Positions 26,751 through 35,467 of a stretch of DNA of 50,278 nucleotides are shown piece after piece. Position 1 is the stretch's first letter. The number at the start of each line of letters is the position of its first letter. Source of the stretch: Clostridia bacterium. Its GTDB lineage: Bacteria > Bacillota > Clostridia > Oscillospirales > CAG-272. The position numbers were made by a program, and so were the translations under genes. The notes beneath the pieces were generated by a model, which was not told the origin of the DNA, did no database searches, and saw only the letters and a program-made list of their open reading frames with translations. The stretch is taken from positions 1 through 50,278 of the forward strand of contig JAFSMU010000023.1 in assembly GCA_017447775.1 (NCBI GenBank). The letters run 5' to 3'.

Positions 26751-27548
26751 TCATTTTTTCAAAAAAGCCAGCATCCGCTCTTTGAAGTCGGGCGCCGTGT
26801 CATACACGGCGTGGCCGTAGCCGCTGTAAATATACATTTCAAAGCCGGGAACGTTCTTCATTTCATCGCCGATCTTTTCCATAGCGCCGGCGCCCAGAAC
26901 GCGATCATCGCTGTCGCCGAGCGCAAGCATGGGGCAAGTGATCTTGCAAAGCTCGCCCGTAACGTCAAATCCGCGAATGCTTCGCGCCAAAACGGAAAAG
27001 CGGCAAAGCTCATTTTGCGAAGCAGTTGCCGCGGCGGCAATCAAAAGCTCGCGCGAGCTGTCAAAAATCGTTTTCGGGTACAGAGCCTCTCCGAAATCGA
27101 GATAAAGCGCCTCAGCGTCCCCCGCATCCGACAGCGCGATCCAGCGCGCGACCGTTTTATATTCATCCTCGCCGACGCGCGCGGCACTTGAAGCGACTAT
27201 CAGCTTATTTACGATCTCGGGATACAGGATCGCCATTTGCATGGCTATCATTCCGCCTTGCGACGCGCCGAAAAGGCTGACTTGATCAAGTCCCAGCGAT
27301 CTTATGGCGGCGGCTGTATCTTGCGCCATTTGTCTTATCGTGTACCCGTCGTAAATCTCTTTTCGCCTGTCAAAAAGATAGACGGTAAAATCGTCTCCAA
27401 ATACGCCATACGCCCTCTCTATCGCCTCGGCTGAGCCGATAACGCTCTGAACGCTGAGCCCCGGGATTATGACAAGCGCCCTTTTCCCGCTCCCGAACTT
27501 TATGTAGTCCATCGAAAACCCATCGGTTTTCACTGTGTTTATCTGCAT
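26751..27548 (-). CDS. Alpha/beta hydrolase
   Basis: This 265-residue hydrolase has a complete catalytic triad: nucleophile Ser96 in GASQGG, an Asp at 214/215 in LGDSDDRV, and His246 in SGYGHAVYD. The oxyanion region IIPGLSV lies near residue 30. There is no signal peptide, so it is cytoplasmic. Such enzymes act as esterases, lactonases or acyl hydrolases; the substrate is not readable. It starts 5 bp after the upstream membrane protein gene and ends 24 bp before glsA, so the three are co-transcribed. Confidence 0.88.
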   Translation of the reverse strand: MQINTVKTDGFSMDYIKFGSGKRALVIIPGLSVQSVIGSAEAIERAYGVFGDDFTVYLFDRRKEIYDGYTIRQMAQDTAAAIRSLGLDQVSLFGASQGGMIAMQMAILYPEIVNKLIVASSAARVGEDEYKTVARWIALSDAGDAEALYLDFGEALYPKTIFDSSRELLIAAAATASQNELCRFSVLARSIRGFDVTGELCKITCPMLALGDSDDRVLGAGAMEKIGDEMKNVPGFEMYIYSGYGHAVYDTAPDFKERMLAFLKK

Positions 27549-27552
27549 TTTA

Positions 27553-28215
27553 TTATCCTTTTTCGACTTCGTCGCCCTCGTTCACCGCTTCGCGAATGAA
27601 GCATACCACCATAATAATGTAGCATATCGTTTTCGGCAGCATAAGCATGCCGAGCATCGGAACGAAACTTGCGCCGACGGCAACGGGAATGTAAAACGCA
27701 AAAGAGAGCAGCGTGCAAATCCAGACGGGCGACAGATATTTGTCCTCTTTTCTTTTTTTGAAGAAAAGATAGCATATAATTGCGCCGAGTATCACAAACG
27801 GAACGTTTCTTAAAATGCTCCACGTAAGGTTGTTTGAATTTTCAAACCAGCCGTTTTGCGGGAACGCGCACAAGACGACGCGCAAAAGGGCGAGCGCCGT
27901 TATGGTAACAGATAGCGCTACGTTGTATTTGTCCTTGTATTTTACTATCCACACGTAGAACAAAACGACGTAAAACAGCGTCATCGTAATCGACGTTATA
28001 AGCTTTCCCACGCCGAGCGCGACGGAAAAATCGCCGTCGATAAAGTAGTTCAGAACGCGCGGAACAAGGTGGAACGAATCGCCAAGTCCAAGTATAAGCG
28101 TCGCTATTCCCAAAGCCTTTCCGACTTTCGTTTTCGACTTTGCGATAAGATATATCCCCGCGGCGACGGCAAATAAAAGATAAAGTATGTCAAACGCCGA
28201 CTCTCCGTATTTCAT
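27553..28215 (-). CDS. Multi-pass membrane protein of unknown function
   Basis: This 220-residue protein has about seven hydrophobic segments, at roughly 8-24, 33-50, 62-90, 97-115, 130-152, 162-180 and 185-207. Loops are short, with a charged KKRKEDK loop before the sixth segment. The motif GLGDSFHLVPRV after the second segment resembles small uncharacterised bacterial membrane proteins, but I cannot assign a function. It is the promoter-proximal gene of the hydrolase-glutaminase operon, with GGAGG before the ATG. Confidence 0.75.
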   Translation of the reverse strand: MKYGESAFDILYLLFAVAAGIYLIAKSKTKVGKALGIATLILGLGDSFHLVPRVLNYFIDGDFSVALGVGKLITSITMTLFYVVLFYVWIVKYKDKYNVALSVTITALALLRVVLCAFPQNGWFENSNNLTWSILRNVPFVILGAIICYLFFKKRKEDKYLSPVWICTLLSFAFYIPVAVGASFVPMLGMLMLPKTICYIIMVVCFIREAVNEGDEVEKG

Positions 28216-28255
28216 AGCGCCTCCGTATTAAATGATCATATAAATTATCATAAAG

Positions 28256-28284
28256 ATTTTATCATTGTTATCGTTTTTTGTCAA
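28256..28284 (-). promoter_or_regulatory. Promoter of the membrane protein-hydrolase-glsA operon
   Basis: On the minus strand, consensus TTGACA (28279-28284), a 17-bp spacer and extended -10 TGA-TAAAAT (28256-28261). It lies about 45 bp before the start codon. Confidence 0.88.
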
Positions 28285-28328
28285 TACGTTTTGCAAAAGG
28301 TTGCGCCTTTTCGGGATGCTGAAAAAAA

Positions 28329-28354
28329 GCAAGCCCCGGAATACCGGAGCCTGC
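28329..28354 (-). terminator. Terminator of the glycan-utilisation operon
   Basis: On the minus strand an 11-bp stem (GCAGGCTCCGG / CCGGGGCTTGC, two G-U pairs) with a TATT loop is followed by seven T residues. It lies 6 bp after the pgmB stop. Confidence 0.88.
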
Positions 28355-28360
28355 AAAAAA

Positions 28361-28996
28361 TTATGCTTTTTCAAAAAGCGCAATGATATCGGAAACTTCC
28401 TCTATCCGCGCCATCGCGCCGGGGTGTTTTACGGCGTCCCCTATCGCGACCGGGAAAAACCCGCCCGCAACTGCGGCGTCGATTCCCGCAAGCGCGTCCT
28501 CAACGACGATACATTCCGACGGCGCAAGTCCTATGCGCCGGGCGGCGACGAGGAACACCTCGGGATCGGGCTTTGACCTTTTTATGTCGTTGCCGTCGGC
28601 TATCGCGTCAAAATCGTTTATCATTCCAACTCGTTCAAGAATGAATTTCGTATTTTTGCTCGATGAGCCGATTGCAACCTTAATTCCGCGCGATCTCAGC
28701 GTCGATATCGTGTTTTTTACGTCGTTTGAAACGTCGGAGGGCGTCATTTTGGATAGGAGCGCGCGGTACGTTTCGTTCTTCTCTGCGGCAAAAGCCGCTT
28801 TCTGCTCGGCGGAAAACTCGCGCCCGTCAAGGACTATCTCAAGGCTTTCCATACGACTTACACCGCGAAGGAGGTTGTTTTTCTCCCTGTCAAACGGGAT
28901 GTCAAGCTTGTCTGCAAGCTGCTTCCAAGCGAGAAAATGGTACTCGTCCGTCGAGAGTATGACTCCGTCAAGGTCAAATATAACGCCTTTAATCAT
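28361..28996 (-). CDS. pgmB: Beta-phosphoglucomutase (HAD family)
   Basis: This 211-residue HAD hydrolase has the nucleophile motif FDLDGVI (Asp8, Asp10), the pgmB-specific TDEYHFLAWKQLAD and LLRGVSRMESL cap segments, and IGSSSKN, KPDPEVFL and VVEDALAGIDAA. It interconverts beta-glucose 1-phosphate and glucose 6-phosphate. I choose the ATG at 28996, which follows AGGTGA; an in-frame GTG three codons upstream is possible. It overlaps the GH78-like gene by 8 bp. In this operon it suggests that a phosphorylase or imported disaccharide yields beta-glucose 1-phosphate, although no phosphorylase is visible here. Confidence 0.9.
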   Translation of the reverse strand: MIKGVIFDLDGVILSTDEYHFLAWKQLADKLDIPFDREKNNLLRGVSRMESLEIVLDGREFSAEQKAAFAAEKNETYRALLSKMTPSDVSNDVKNTISTLRSRGIKVAIGSSSKNTKFILERVGMINDFDAIADGNDIKRSKPDPEVFLVAARRIGLAPSECIVVEDALAGIDAAVAGGFFPVAIGDAVKHPGAMARIEEVSDIIALFEKA

Positions 28997-30449
28997 TTTT
29001 GTCACCTGAAAAATACTTTCTTATAAAATACGACGGCGTGCAGCTCCACGCGTGGCAATAGCTGTTGACCGTGCGCGAGCCGTATGGCGACGCGTCGGGG
29101 TTTTCGGGATCGTAAAGCTCCCAGAATGTGTCGGCTCCCGCGTCGACCATGCCGCCCCAATAGCCGTACATTATCTCTTTTGCGCGGACTGACTCCCCCG
29201 CGTCGATAAGCGCCTGAATATAGTGGTGGTAAAGGTACGGCGTTACGGGACGGATAGCGTCCGTCTTTTCAAGCCGCAAAAGGATATCGCGGCATTTTTC
29301 CTTGCCGAACACGCCCGCTATGCACATCCAGATATTTGAAGCATACGAAAGTTGACGGTCTTTTCCGCTTGCAAAAAGCCCGAGCTTATCATCAAAGAAC
29401 GCCGATATCGCAGCGTCTGTTTTCTTTTTTGCGTCATCATAAAGCGCCGACGCGTCCTTGCCGAGAAGCTCGCACAGTTTTGCGGCGCATTTTTCGCAAA
29501 AGATATAAACGCCCTGTGCCGAGCATTGCTTGTTCAGTTCAAGCGACCAGTCGATAAAGCACCAGCCGAGCTTGTCGCTGTCGCGCAAAACGTCGCCGTC
29601 AAAGCTTTCTTTTGCGATCTCTATCTGGCGCAGCGCCGTCGGCAAAAGCTCGATCGCCGTCGCCTTGTCGCCCGTTTCGGTAAAATAATCGAGAAGCGTC
29701 GGGATAAACAGCAGCGAATAATCGAACATTGTCGTGTCGTCGGGTATCACGCGCGGGCGCGTAAAAACGCACGCCGGGATATTGCCGTTTTTGTCCGAAA
29801 CGCCGGCAAAAAGATACAGGCACCGCTTTACAAGGTCGTAGTTTTTGTACGTTTTGTAATTTGCGAGCGCTTGCAGGCGCAGATCCCCCATCCAAAGACG
29901 GCGGTCGCGCTTGGGGCCGTCCTCAAATTCGCACTGCATACAGTTTTTAAGCGTGCGAAGCGCCACCTCGTCGATTTTCGCGGCGCGCGCGTTTTCCCCG
30001 CACGGCTCGACGGTTTTTTCGGCGCTGGTCGAAGCGTCGACCGACGCGCCGTCGATTTTAAGCCTGTATTTTGACGATATCGAAATAACGTCGATCTTTA
30101 TATACCTTACGGCGTACCTGCGATTTAGCTTCAGCTCGGAGGGAATGTCGTCGACGTGGACGTATTCCTCCTGTATCCAGCTTTTGCTTATCCAGCCGCG
30201 GTAGTCTGACGTGTCCTCGTCGATCTCGCTTATATGTTCGCAGAATTTCAGTCGAATGAACGCGGGCGCGTCGGGCGGGCTTCCGTCGTATGAAAATTTG
30301 ATCTTCACCTTGCCGACAAGATGCGTGCCGAAGTCGATAACGGCGCTATCTCCCGCTCCCATAGGAGCGACGCTGCACTCGGCAAAATGCGTTGTTGTAT
30401 TCAGCTTTGGCCTTAACGCCTTTGCTTTGATAAGAAATTTTTTGATCAT
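28989..30449 (-). CDS. GH78-like alpha-L-rhamnosidase-type glycosidase
   Basis: This 486-residue cytoplasmic protein begins with a beta-sandwich (residues about 20-150, VIDFGTHLVGKVKIKF). A six-hairpin toroid follows, with the marker CEFEDGPKRDRRLWMGDLRLQA near residue 175; GH78 enzymes have DGPKRER/GD at this point. The candidate general acid lies in this segment. It is shorter than classic GH78 enzymes (about 900 residues), lacking the extra N-terminal sandwich domains. I start at MIKKFLI (30449), whose ATG overlaps the GH3 stop (ATGA). There is no signal peptide, so it acts on imported oligosaccharides. Rhamnosidase specificity is by family and unproven. Confidence 0.75.
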   Translation of the reverse strand: MIKKFLIKAKALRPKLNTTTHFAECSVAPMGAGDSAVIDFGTHLVGKVKIKFSYDGSPPDAPAFIRLKFCEHISEIDEDTSDYRGWISKSWIQEEYVHVDDIPSELKLNRRYAVRYIKIDVISISSKYRLKIDGASVDASTSAEKTVEPCGENARAAKIDEVALRTLKNCMQCEFEDGPKRDRRLWMGDLRLQALANYKTYKNYDLVKRCLYLFAGVSDKNGNIPACVFTRPRVIPDDTTMFDYSLLFIPTLLDYFTETGDKATAIELLPTALRQIEIAKESFDGDVLRDSDKLGWCFIDWSLELNKQCSAQGVYIFCEKCAAKLCELLGKDASALYDDAKKKTDAAISAFFDDKLGLFASGKDRQLSYASNIWMCIAGVFGKEKCRDILLRLEKTDAIRPVTPYLYHHYIQALIDAGESVRAKEIMYGYWGGMVDAGADTFWELYDPENPDASPYGSRTVNSYCHAWSCTPSYFIRKYFSGDKND

Positions 30450-32143
30450 AAATGCGTATCCCACTTGCCGCAGAACGCGTCAACGGGGCTTTTTCCTTTG
30501 AATTTTGATTTTCCCGTGAGTTTGTCGACGAGCGCGTCGAGTATCTCATCGGTCGAGCCGTATGTGTTGATGTATGTTTTTACTCGCGGCACGTCGAGCA
30601 GATGATACGGGTTTTCAAGCGATATAAACACCGTCGGAACGCTTGAAATATACGTCGGCACGTTTGCGCCCATCGGCTGACACCATTCGATGCGGACGAC
30701 TGTCTGATTGGACTTTGTCGCCATATTCGCCGAATAGATTATAAGGTCATAGCTGTTTTTTACTTCTTCCGCCGACGCCATCATGCCCTCAAAACCCGGC
30801 TTCGGGACGAATTTTGTCACCTCAAAGCCTGCGTCCGTGAGTTCTTTCATAAGGCGCGCGTTTGCGCCTGTGTCAACGCCGTAGCCCATCTGTCCCGCCT
30901 CTGATTCTATCGCGTAAAACAGCACGCGGCGGTATTTTTCGGGCGTTACGGGGATGATGTTTTCGTTGTTTTTGACAAGCGTTATCGACTCGTCGGCGCA
31001 TTTTGCCGCAAGCGCACGGTGTTCGGCGCAGCCGACGATCTTTTCGGCTTTTTCAAGACTCGGCGCATTGTCCTTTTTGTGAAGGCCGAGGCTCGCTTTA
31101 AGCGCGAGTATGCGCGTAACGGCTTCGTCAAGTCGCTCGGCCGTTATCGTTCCGTCGTCAACGCCCGCCGTCATATAGCCGATATCCTCTTCGAGATTTT
31201 TCGTAAACAAGAACATATCGCACCCTGCCGCTATCGCCGCGGGAACGGCGCGGCGGCGTTCCATCGCTATGGCAAAACCCGCCATCGTAGTCGAATCCGT
31301 TACCACAAGGCCGTTGAAGCCGAGCTTTTCGCGGAGCAGTCCCGTCACGATCTCGCGTGAGAGAGACGCCGGCAAAATATCGCCGTCTGATATCGACGGA
31401 CATAGTTTTTTTGAATATTCGGGCAGCATTATATGCCCAACCATAACGGTTTTTACTCCCTCATCTATCGCGCGAATGTAAATTTTGCCGTAAGTTTTGT
31501 CCCACTCCTCAACTGTAAGGTCGTTTACGGAGCTTACAAGATGCTGATCTCTCTCGTCGACGCCGTCGCCGGGAAAGTGCTTTATCGCCGCCGCAAGTCC
31601 GTGTGACTGGACGGCTTTTACGTATTCAAGAGCGCACGCACCGACTGTTTCCGGATCTGAGCCGAACGTGCGCGTGTTTGTTATGGGGTTGCGGAAATTT
31701 TTGTCGATGTCGGCAATAGGTGCAAACGCCCAATTGATTCCGAGCGCCGCGCCTTCGCTTCCGCATATATCGCCGAGCGCCTTTGCATATTCGGTTTTAC
31801 CCGTCGCGGCGACCGCCATTTCACATCCGAGGCGCGTTCCCTCAGTCGATACGCCGGAGCCTCCCGCTTCGAGATTTGCGGAGATGAGCATCGGCACCTT
31901 TGACGAACTTTGAAGGCGCGTCACCGTTTCAACGACCTCGCGCGTCGTCATAACGCGGCACATAATGCCGCCGATTTTGAGATTTTTTGAAAGATAATCG
32001 AGGTAGCCTTCCTCGCTTGTGTATGCCACAAGGCAGAAAAGCTGTGCGATCTTTTCCTCTTTTGTCATAGAAGATATGGTGTCGCCAACCCATTTTATGT
32101 CATCCGAACCGAGATTAAACGGTTTTTTTGTAAGATCAAGCAT
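30446..32143 (-). CDS. Glycoside hydrolase family 3 enzyme
   Basis: This 565-residue protein has the GH3 barrel motif KHFPGDGVDERDQH (with the His-Asp dyad found in NagZ-like members) and the nucleophile segment GLVVTDSTTMAGF. A C-terminal alpha/beta sandwich ends near residue 540. The KHFPG…D.H pattern favours beta-N-acetylhexosaminidase-like or phosphorylase-like members over plain beta-glucosidases. No signal peptide is present. It overlaps the upstream permease gene by 8 bp and the downstream GH78-like gene by 4 bp, so the enzymes are made together with the transporter. Confidence 0.88.
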   Translation of the reverse strand: MLDLTKKPFNLGSDDIKWVGDTISSMTKEEKIAQLFCLVAYTSEEGYLDYLSKNLKIGGIMCRVMTTREVVETVTRLQSSSKVPMLISANLEAGGSGVSTEGTRLGCEMAVAATGKTEYAKALGDICGSEGAALGINWAFAPIADIDKNFRNPITNTRTFGSDPETVGACALEYVKAVQSHGLAAAIKHFPGDGVDERDQHLVSSVNDLTVEEWDKTYGKIYIRAIDEGVKTVMVGHIMLPEYSKKLCPSISDGDILPASLSREIVTGLLREKLGFNGLVVTDSTTMAGFAIAMERRRAVPAAIAAGCDMFLFTKNLEEDIGYMTAGVDDGTITAERLDEAVTRILALKASLGLHKKDNAPSLEKAEKIVGCAEHRALAAKCADESITLVKNNENIIPVTPEKYRRVLFYAIESEAGQMGYGVDTGANARLMKELTDAGFEVTKFVPKPGFEGMMASAEEVKNSYDLIIYSANMATKSNQTVVRIEWCQPMGANVPTYISSVPTVFISLENPYHLLDVPRVKTYINTYGSTDEILDALVDKLTGKSKFKGKSPVDAFCGKWDTHL

Positions 32144-33176
32144 TGTTTGTTTCTCCGTCGGTTTTTTTCTTGAATAAATTTCTGATGTGACGCAGCGCCG
32201 CGATGTCCTTTACCGTCTTTTCGTTGCTGAGGTAGATAAGGAACACAACGAGCAGTACCGCGTTGATTATCGACTGCGTGGACGATTTGAGGTTCAGAGC
32301 GGAGTACGCCATCGAGAAGAACGTCATCGTTATCGCCGCAAGAAGATATCCGAGTTTGTCGTTTGAGTAGCGGCCGATAAATCCGCCGATGAACATCGGC
32401 AAAAATGCCGAGAACATGATGCCTATCGAGCCGAAGTTCAGTATGTCAACGCTTATCGTTCCCACGCTTGTCGCCGTAAGGTATCCGACAATGCTCATCA
32501 GCGCCCCCGAGAACGCGTAGCAAATAACAGCGTTTGACACCTCTTTGATACCCGTGTTGACGGAAACTTTCTGCCCCGCCATAAGGGCTTTATATCTGAA
32601 GCCGAAACGCGAGCGGTCGAAAAGCACGATAGTTACAACAAGCACGACGGCGATGATTATCATCATGTAGATAATGTTCGTCGTGATGCCGGAAACGTCG
32701 GTTTTCCCGTAGAAGCTCACGTTTGAGCCTTTCGTTATCGTAAAGGCAAGTCCCTCGTAAAGCAGCGCCACGCCGAGCGACGTTATTATCGGCGGCAGGC
32801 GAAGAAGAACGTATATCCCGCCCGACAGCGCGCCGAGCAGTGTGCCGAACACTATCGACAAAATGAGCATCGTAAAAGCGTTCCCGCCGATATTCAGCGT
32901 TATCTGCGCGCTGATGACCGCGGAAAGCGTTGCGACAGAGCCGAGGGAAAAATCAAATCTGCCGCTGTTCAGATTTATCGCAAGGGCGATCGTCGTCAGC
33001 ATGACCGTTGCGACGCCGCGCACAAAGATAGTCATACTTTGCGCGTTGGAAAACATACTTACCCCATTCGCCGCGCATATACCCCAAAGTATAAGCCCGA
33101 CGGCGACGGGAATTATAAGCGTTCCAAACGCTCCTCTCGCTATTTTTCTTGTATTATTCATTGTCGGTGTGTTCAT
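32136..33176 (-). CDS. Sugar ABC transporter permease (RbsC-like), second
   Basis: This 346-residue permease has about ten TM segments and the family landmarks NLNSGRFDFSLGSV, LLRLPPIITSLG and the EAA-like GxxxxSVNTGIKEVSNAV. It pairs with the permease at 34477 to form a heterodimeric channel for the ATPase at 35468. GGGAG precedes the ATG. The C-terminus is extended by a basic tail (LRHIRNLFKKKTDGE). It is separated from the binding-protein gene by 66 bp that hold a strong hairpin. Confidence 0.9.
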   Translation of the reverse strand: MNTPTMNNTRKIARGAFGTLIIPVAVGLILWGICAANGVSMFSNAQSMTIFVRGVATVMLTTIALAINLNSGRFDFSLGSVATLSAVISAQITLNIGGNAFTMLILSIVFGTLLGALSGGIYVLLRLPPIITSLGVALLYEGLAFTITKGSNVSFYGKTDVSGITTNIIYMMIIIAVVLVVTIVLFDRSRFGFRYKALMAGQKVSVNTGIKEVSNAVICYAFSGALMSIVGYLTATSVGTISVDILNFGSIGIMFSAFLPMFIGGFIGRYSNDKLGYLLAAITMTFFSMAYSALNLKSSTQSIINAVLLVVFLIYLSNEKTVKDIAALRHIRNLFKKKTDGETNNA

Positions 33177-33198
33177 AATCAGCTCCCGATTTTGTTTT

Positions 33199-33226
33199 CC
33201 CGACCGACCGGTAAAGGTCGGTCGGG
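33199..33226 (-). promoter_or_regulatory. Intercistronic hairpin after the binding-protein gene
   Basis: A perfect 11-bp stem (CCCGACCGACC / GGTCGGTCGGG) with a 6-nt loop lies 17 bp after the stop of the substrate-binding protein. It has no U-tract on the minus strand. Such hairpins commonly protect binding-protein mRNA from 3' decay, giving more binding protein than permease. That role is inferred. Confidence 0.6.
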
Positions 33227-33242
33227 TATTGATTTTTATTGA

Positions 33243-34421
33243 TTATTCAGGTGTTCTGTCTGTTTCAACGAATGTTTTGAACGTTGTGTAGGAAACGTTG
33301 TCGCCGATGACCGTATCGAGAAGAGTCTTGTTGAAGATCGGGTTCGATACGCTGTCAGCGCTCTGGAATTTTTCAAACTGAGCGTGGCTTGTCGCTACCC
33401 AGTAGGACTGGCCGAGGGCGAGAGCTTCGCCGGCTTCCGTCTTTACCGCGTGGCCGTTTACGGCGTCAAGAACCGCAGCGAAGATCGGACCGATGCTTGA
33501 CGCATATTTGCCTGCGAGGTACGTGACCGTGCCGTTCTGCATAGCGGTTGCATAGTCGCTTGTGAATGAGTCGATGTCGCAGATCTTAACGCTCGTGCCG
33601 GAAACAGCCTGGCCGAATACGGAAAGTCCCGTGCCGGCGCAGAGGATAACCTCAGGATCTGCCGCAACGACGGACGCGAGATTTGCCTGCCACGTAGCGT
33701 CGCCGAAGTTCCAAAGAGCGTGGTATCCGACAAGCTCATATTTTGAGCTTTGGAATTTGGAAAGGGATACTTCGCCGTCCGTGTAAAGCGAGCCGATGAT
33801 AGCGCCGGGGATCGAAACGCCGCCGTATGTCGTCGTGTCGTCCTCGCACAGAGCCGCGAGCATACCTGCCGTTCTCTGAACGTGCATATCTATTCTGTAA
33901 CCGACGCCCGCGCCGTAGATGGCGAACTTCGTCTTACCTTGTGCGATCTGCGCTTTTGCCATTTCGTAGCCCGTCTGATATTCAACGTCAAGGCTCGGCC
34001 CGATAGCGCCGACATAGTACTTGTAGCTCTTGTATTTTGCGTATTCCTCGTCGTTGAGCACGCCCGATGCGACAGCGTAGTAAACGCCCGCTTTTTCGCA
34101 CTGCTCGATCTGAGCCGGACGGTCTGCAGACGCCAGCGAGATTATAGCCTTGCATCCGCTTGTAATGAAGTTTTCGATAGCCGCTTTTTCAGCTTCTGCG
34201 TCTGTCAAAGCGTCGGAATAAAGGAATTCAACGTTGTAGTTCTTCTCGATGTATTCCTTGTAGTAGTTGCGGAAGCTGAGCGCCTCCGAACCCGTTGCGT
34301 CGGCGACGATAACGCCGATCTTGACTTTTTTTGCCTCTCCGCAAGACGCGAGAGCGAATACCGCGATAGCGACAAACGCAAGCGCAAGCACGAGAGATGC
34401 GATCTTTTTAAGTGATTTCAT
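33243..34421 (-). CDS. Sugar ABC transporter substrate-binding lipoprotein
   Basis: This 392-residue protein is started at MKSLKKIASL (34421) because GGAGG precedes that ATG. The longer open frame has no ribosome site. The signal peptide ends in ALASC, giving lipidated Cys27. The mature part has the two-lobe periplasmic-binding fold pattern of Peripla_BP/ribose-type proteins (KIGVIVADATGSEALSFRNYYKEY, ITSGCKAIISLAS, VILCAGTGL). It delivers the ligand to the flanking permeases. The ligand is probably an oligosaccharide processed by the GH3 and GH78-like enzymes. Confidence 0.88.
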   Translation of the reverse strand: MKSLKKIASLVLALAFVAIAVFALASCGEAKKVKIGVIVADATGSEALSFRNYYKEYIEKNYNVEFLYSDALTDAEAEKAAIENFITSGCKAIISLASADRPAQIEQCEKAGVYYAVASGVLNDEEYAKYKSYKYYVGAIGPSLDVEYQTGYEMAKAQIAQGKTKFAIYGAGVGYRIDMHVQRTAGMLAALCEDDTTTYGGVSIPGAIIGSLYTDGEVSLSKFQSSKYELVGYHALWNFGDATWQANLASVVAADPEVILCAGTGLSVFGQAVSGTSVKICDIDSFTSDYATAMQNGTVTYLAGKYASSIGPIFAAVLDAVNGHAVKTEAGEALALGQSYWVATSHAQFEKFQSADSVSNPIFNKTLLDTVIGDNVSYTTFKTFVETDRTPE

Positions 34422-34476
34422 GCTTATCCTCCGAAAATTTTTATTTAATTTAGAGCCTTGTCGGCTTAAATTCATA

Positions 34477-35457
34477 TCAGCGCGGGAGCATTTTTGTGCG
34501 GTAATTGATGCTTGCAAGGTAAACCATCGCAAGGAAGAATACCGCTCTTACCATTTGCGCGATGCCGTTCGCTCCCGGAACGGCGGCAAGAAGCATTGTG
34601 AGTATCTGCGAAAGTATTTTTATCGAGAACGAACCGATTATCGCCGCATATATGCGCGAGCGCGGGCCGCCCGATATCGGCATTCCGCCGAAAACGATGG
34701 CGATAAAGATGTTCATACCGATGTCGCCCGCCGTGCCCGAAGTTATAGTCGAGGCACGGATAGCCGTAAGGAAGCCGCCGAGTCCTATGCCGATACCCGC
34801 CATTACGAATGCGAGGATCGCGTATTTTTTGACCGATATACCGGTGAGCTTTGCGCATACGGGGTTGCCGCCGAGCGCCTTCTGGCGACGGCCGATCTTC
34901 GTAAATTCAAATACGAACACGCACAAAGCGGAAAAAATCGCAAGAACTATGAGCTTGAGCCATATATTTTCAAGCCCCGAAAGCCCCGTTATCCTTATCT
35001 GATTGCCGCCCTTGCCCGTTATGAGCATTTCCGATATCGCCGACAGCACGCTCATCATTGCGACAGTCGTTACGAACACGGGAAGGTTGAATATCGAGCC
35101 GAGTACCGAGCTTATAAGCGAAGCTATCAGCGACACTGCGACGCACGCGACAAGCATCAGCCACACGCTTCCCGTCGCGTTGTAAATAAGTCCCCCGGCG
35201 CACGCCGAAACGAGCGTTGACGCGCCGAGCGAAATATCAAACGAGCCGAGCGTGAATATGAATATCGCGCCCGTTGCGACGATGGCGAGGATGACGGATT
35301 GGTTTACTATCGCCTCAAATCCCGCCTTGAAGTTGATATCTTTTATAAGCCCGATCACAACGTAAAGCGCAAGCAAAAGCACAAGTCCGATTATCGGAGT
35401 GAGCGATATGATCTTCTGACGGCGCGAGTATTTGTCGTTTGTTTTTGCCTTGTCCAT
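34477..35457 (-). CDS. Sugar ABC transporter permease (RbsC-like), first
   Basis: This 326-residue permease has about ten TM segments and the motifs GSFDISLGASTLVSAC, NLPVFVTTVAMM, GRRQKALGGNPVCAKLTGISVKK (the cytoplasmic coupling loop) and VFGGMPISGGPRSR. It is a partner of the permease at 32136. GGAGGAGAG lies just before the ATG, 11 bp after the ATPase gene. Confidence 0.92.
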   Translation of the reverse strand: MDKAKTNDKYSRRQKIISLTPIIGLVLLLALYVVIGLIKDINFKAGFEAIVNQSVILAIVATGAIFIFTLGSFDISLGASTLVSACAGGLIYNATGSVWLMLVACVAVSLIASLISSVLGSIFNLPVFVTTVAMMSVLSAISEMLITGKGGNQIRITGLSGLENIWLKLIVLAIFSALCVFVFEFTKIGRRQKALGGNPVCAKLTGISVKKYAILAFVMAGIGIGLGGFLTAIRASTITSGTAGDIGMNIFIAIVFGGMPISGGPRSRIYAAIIGSFSIKILSQILTMLLAAVPGANGIAQMVRAVFFLAMVYLASINYRTKMLPR

Positions 35458-35467
35458 ACTCTCCTCC

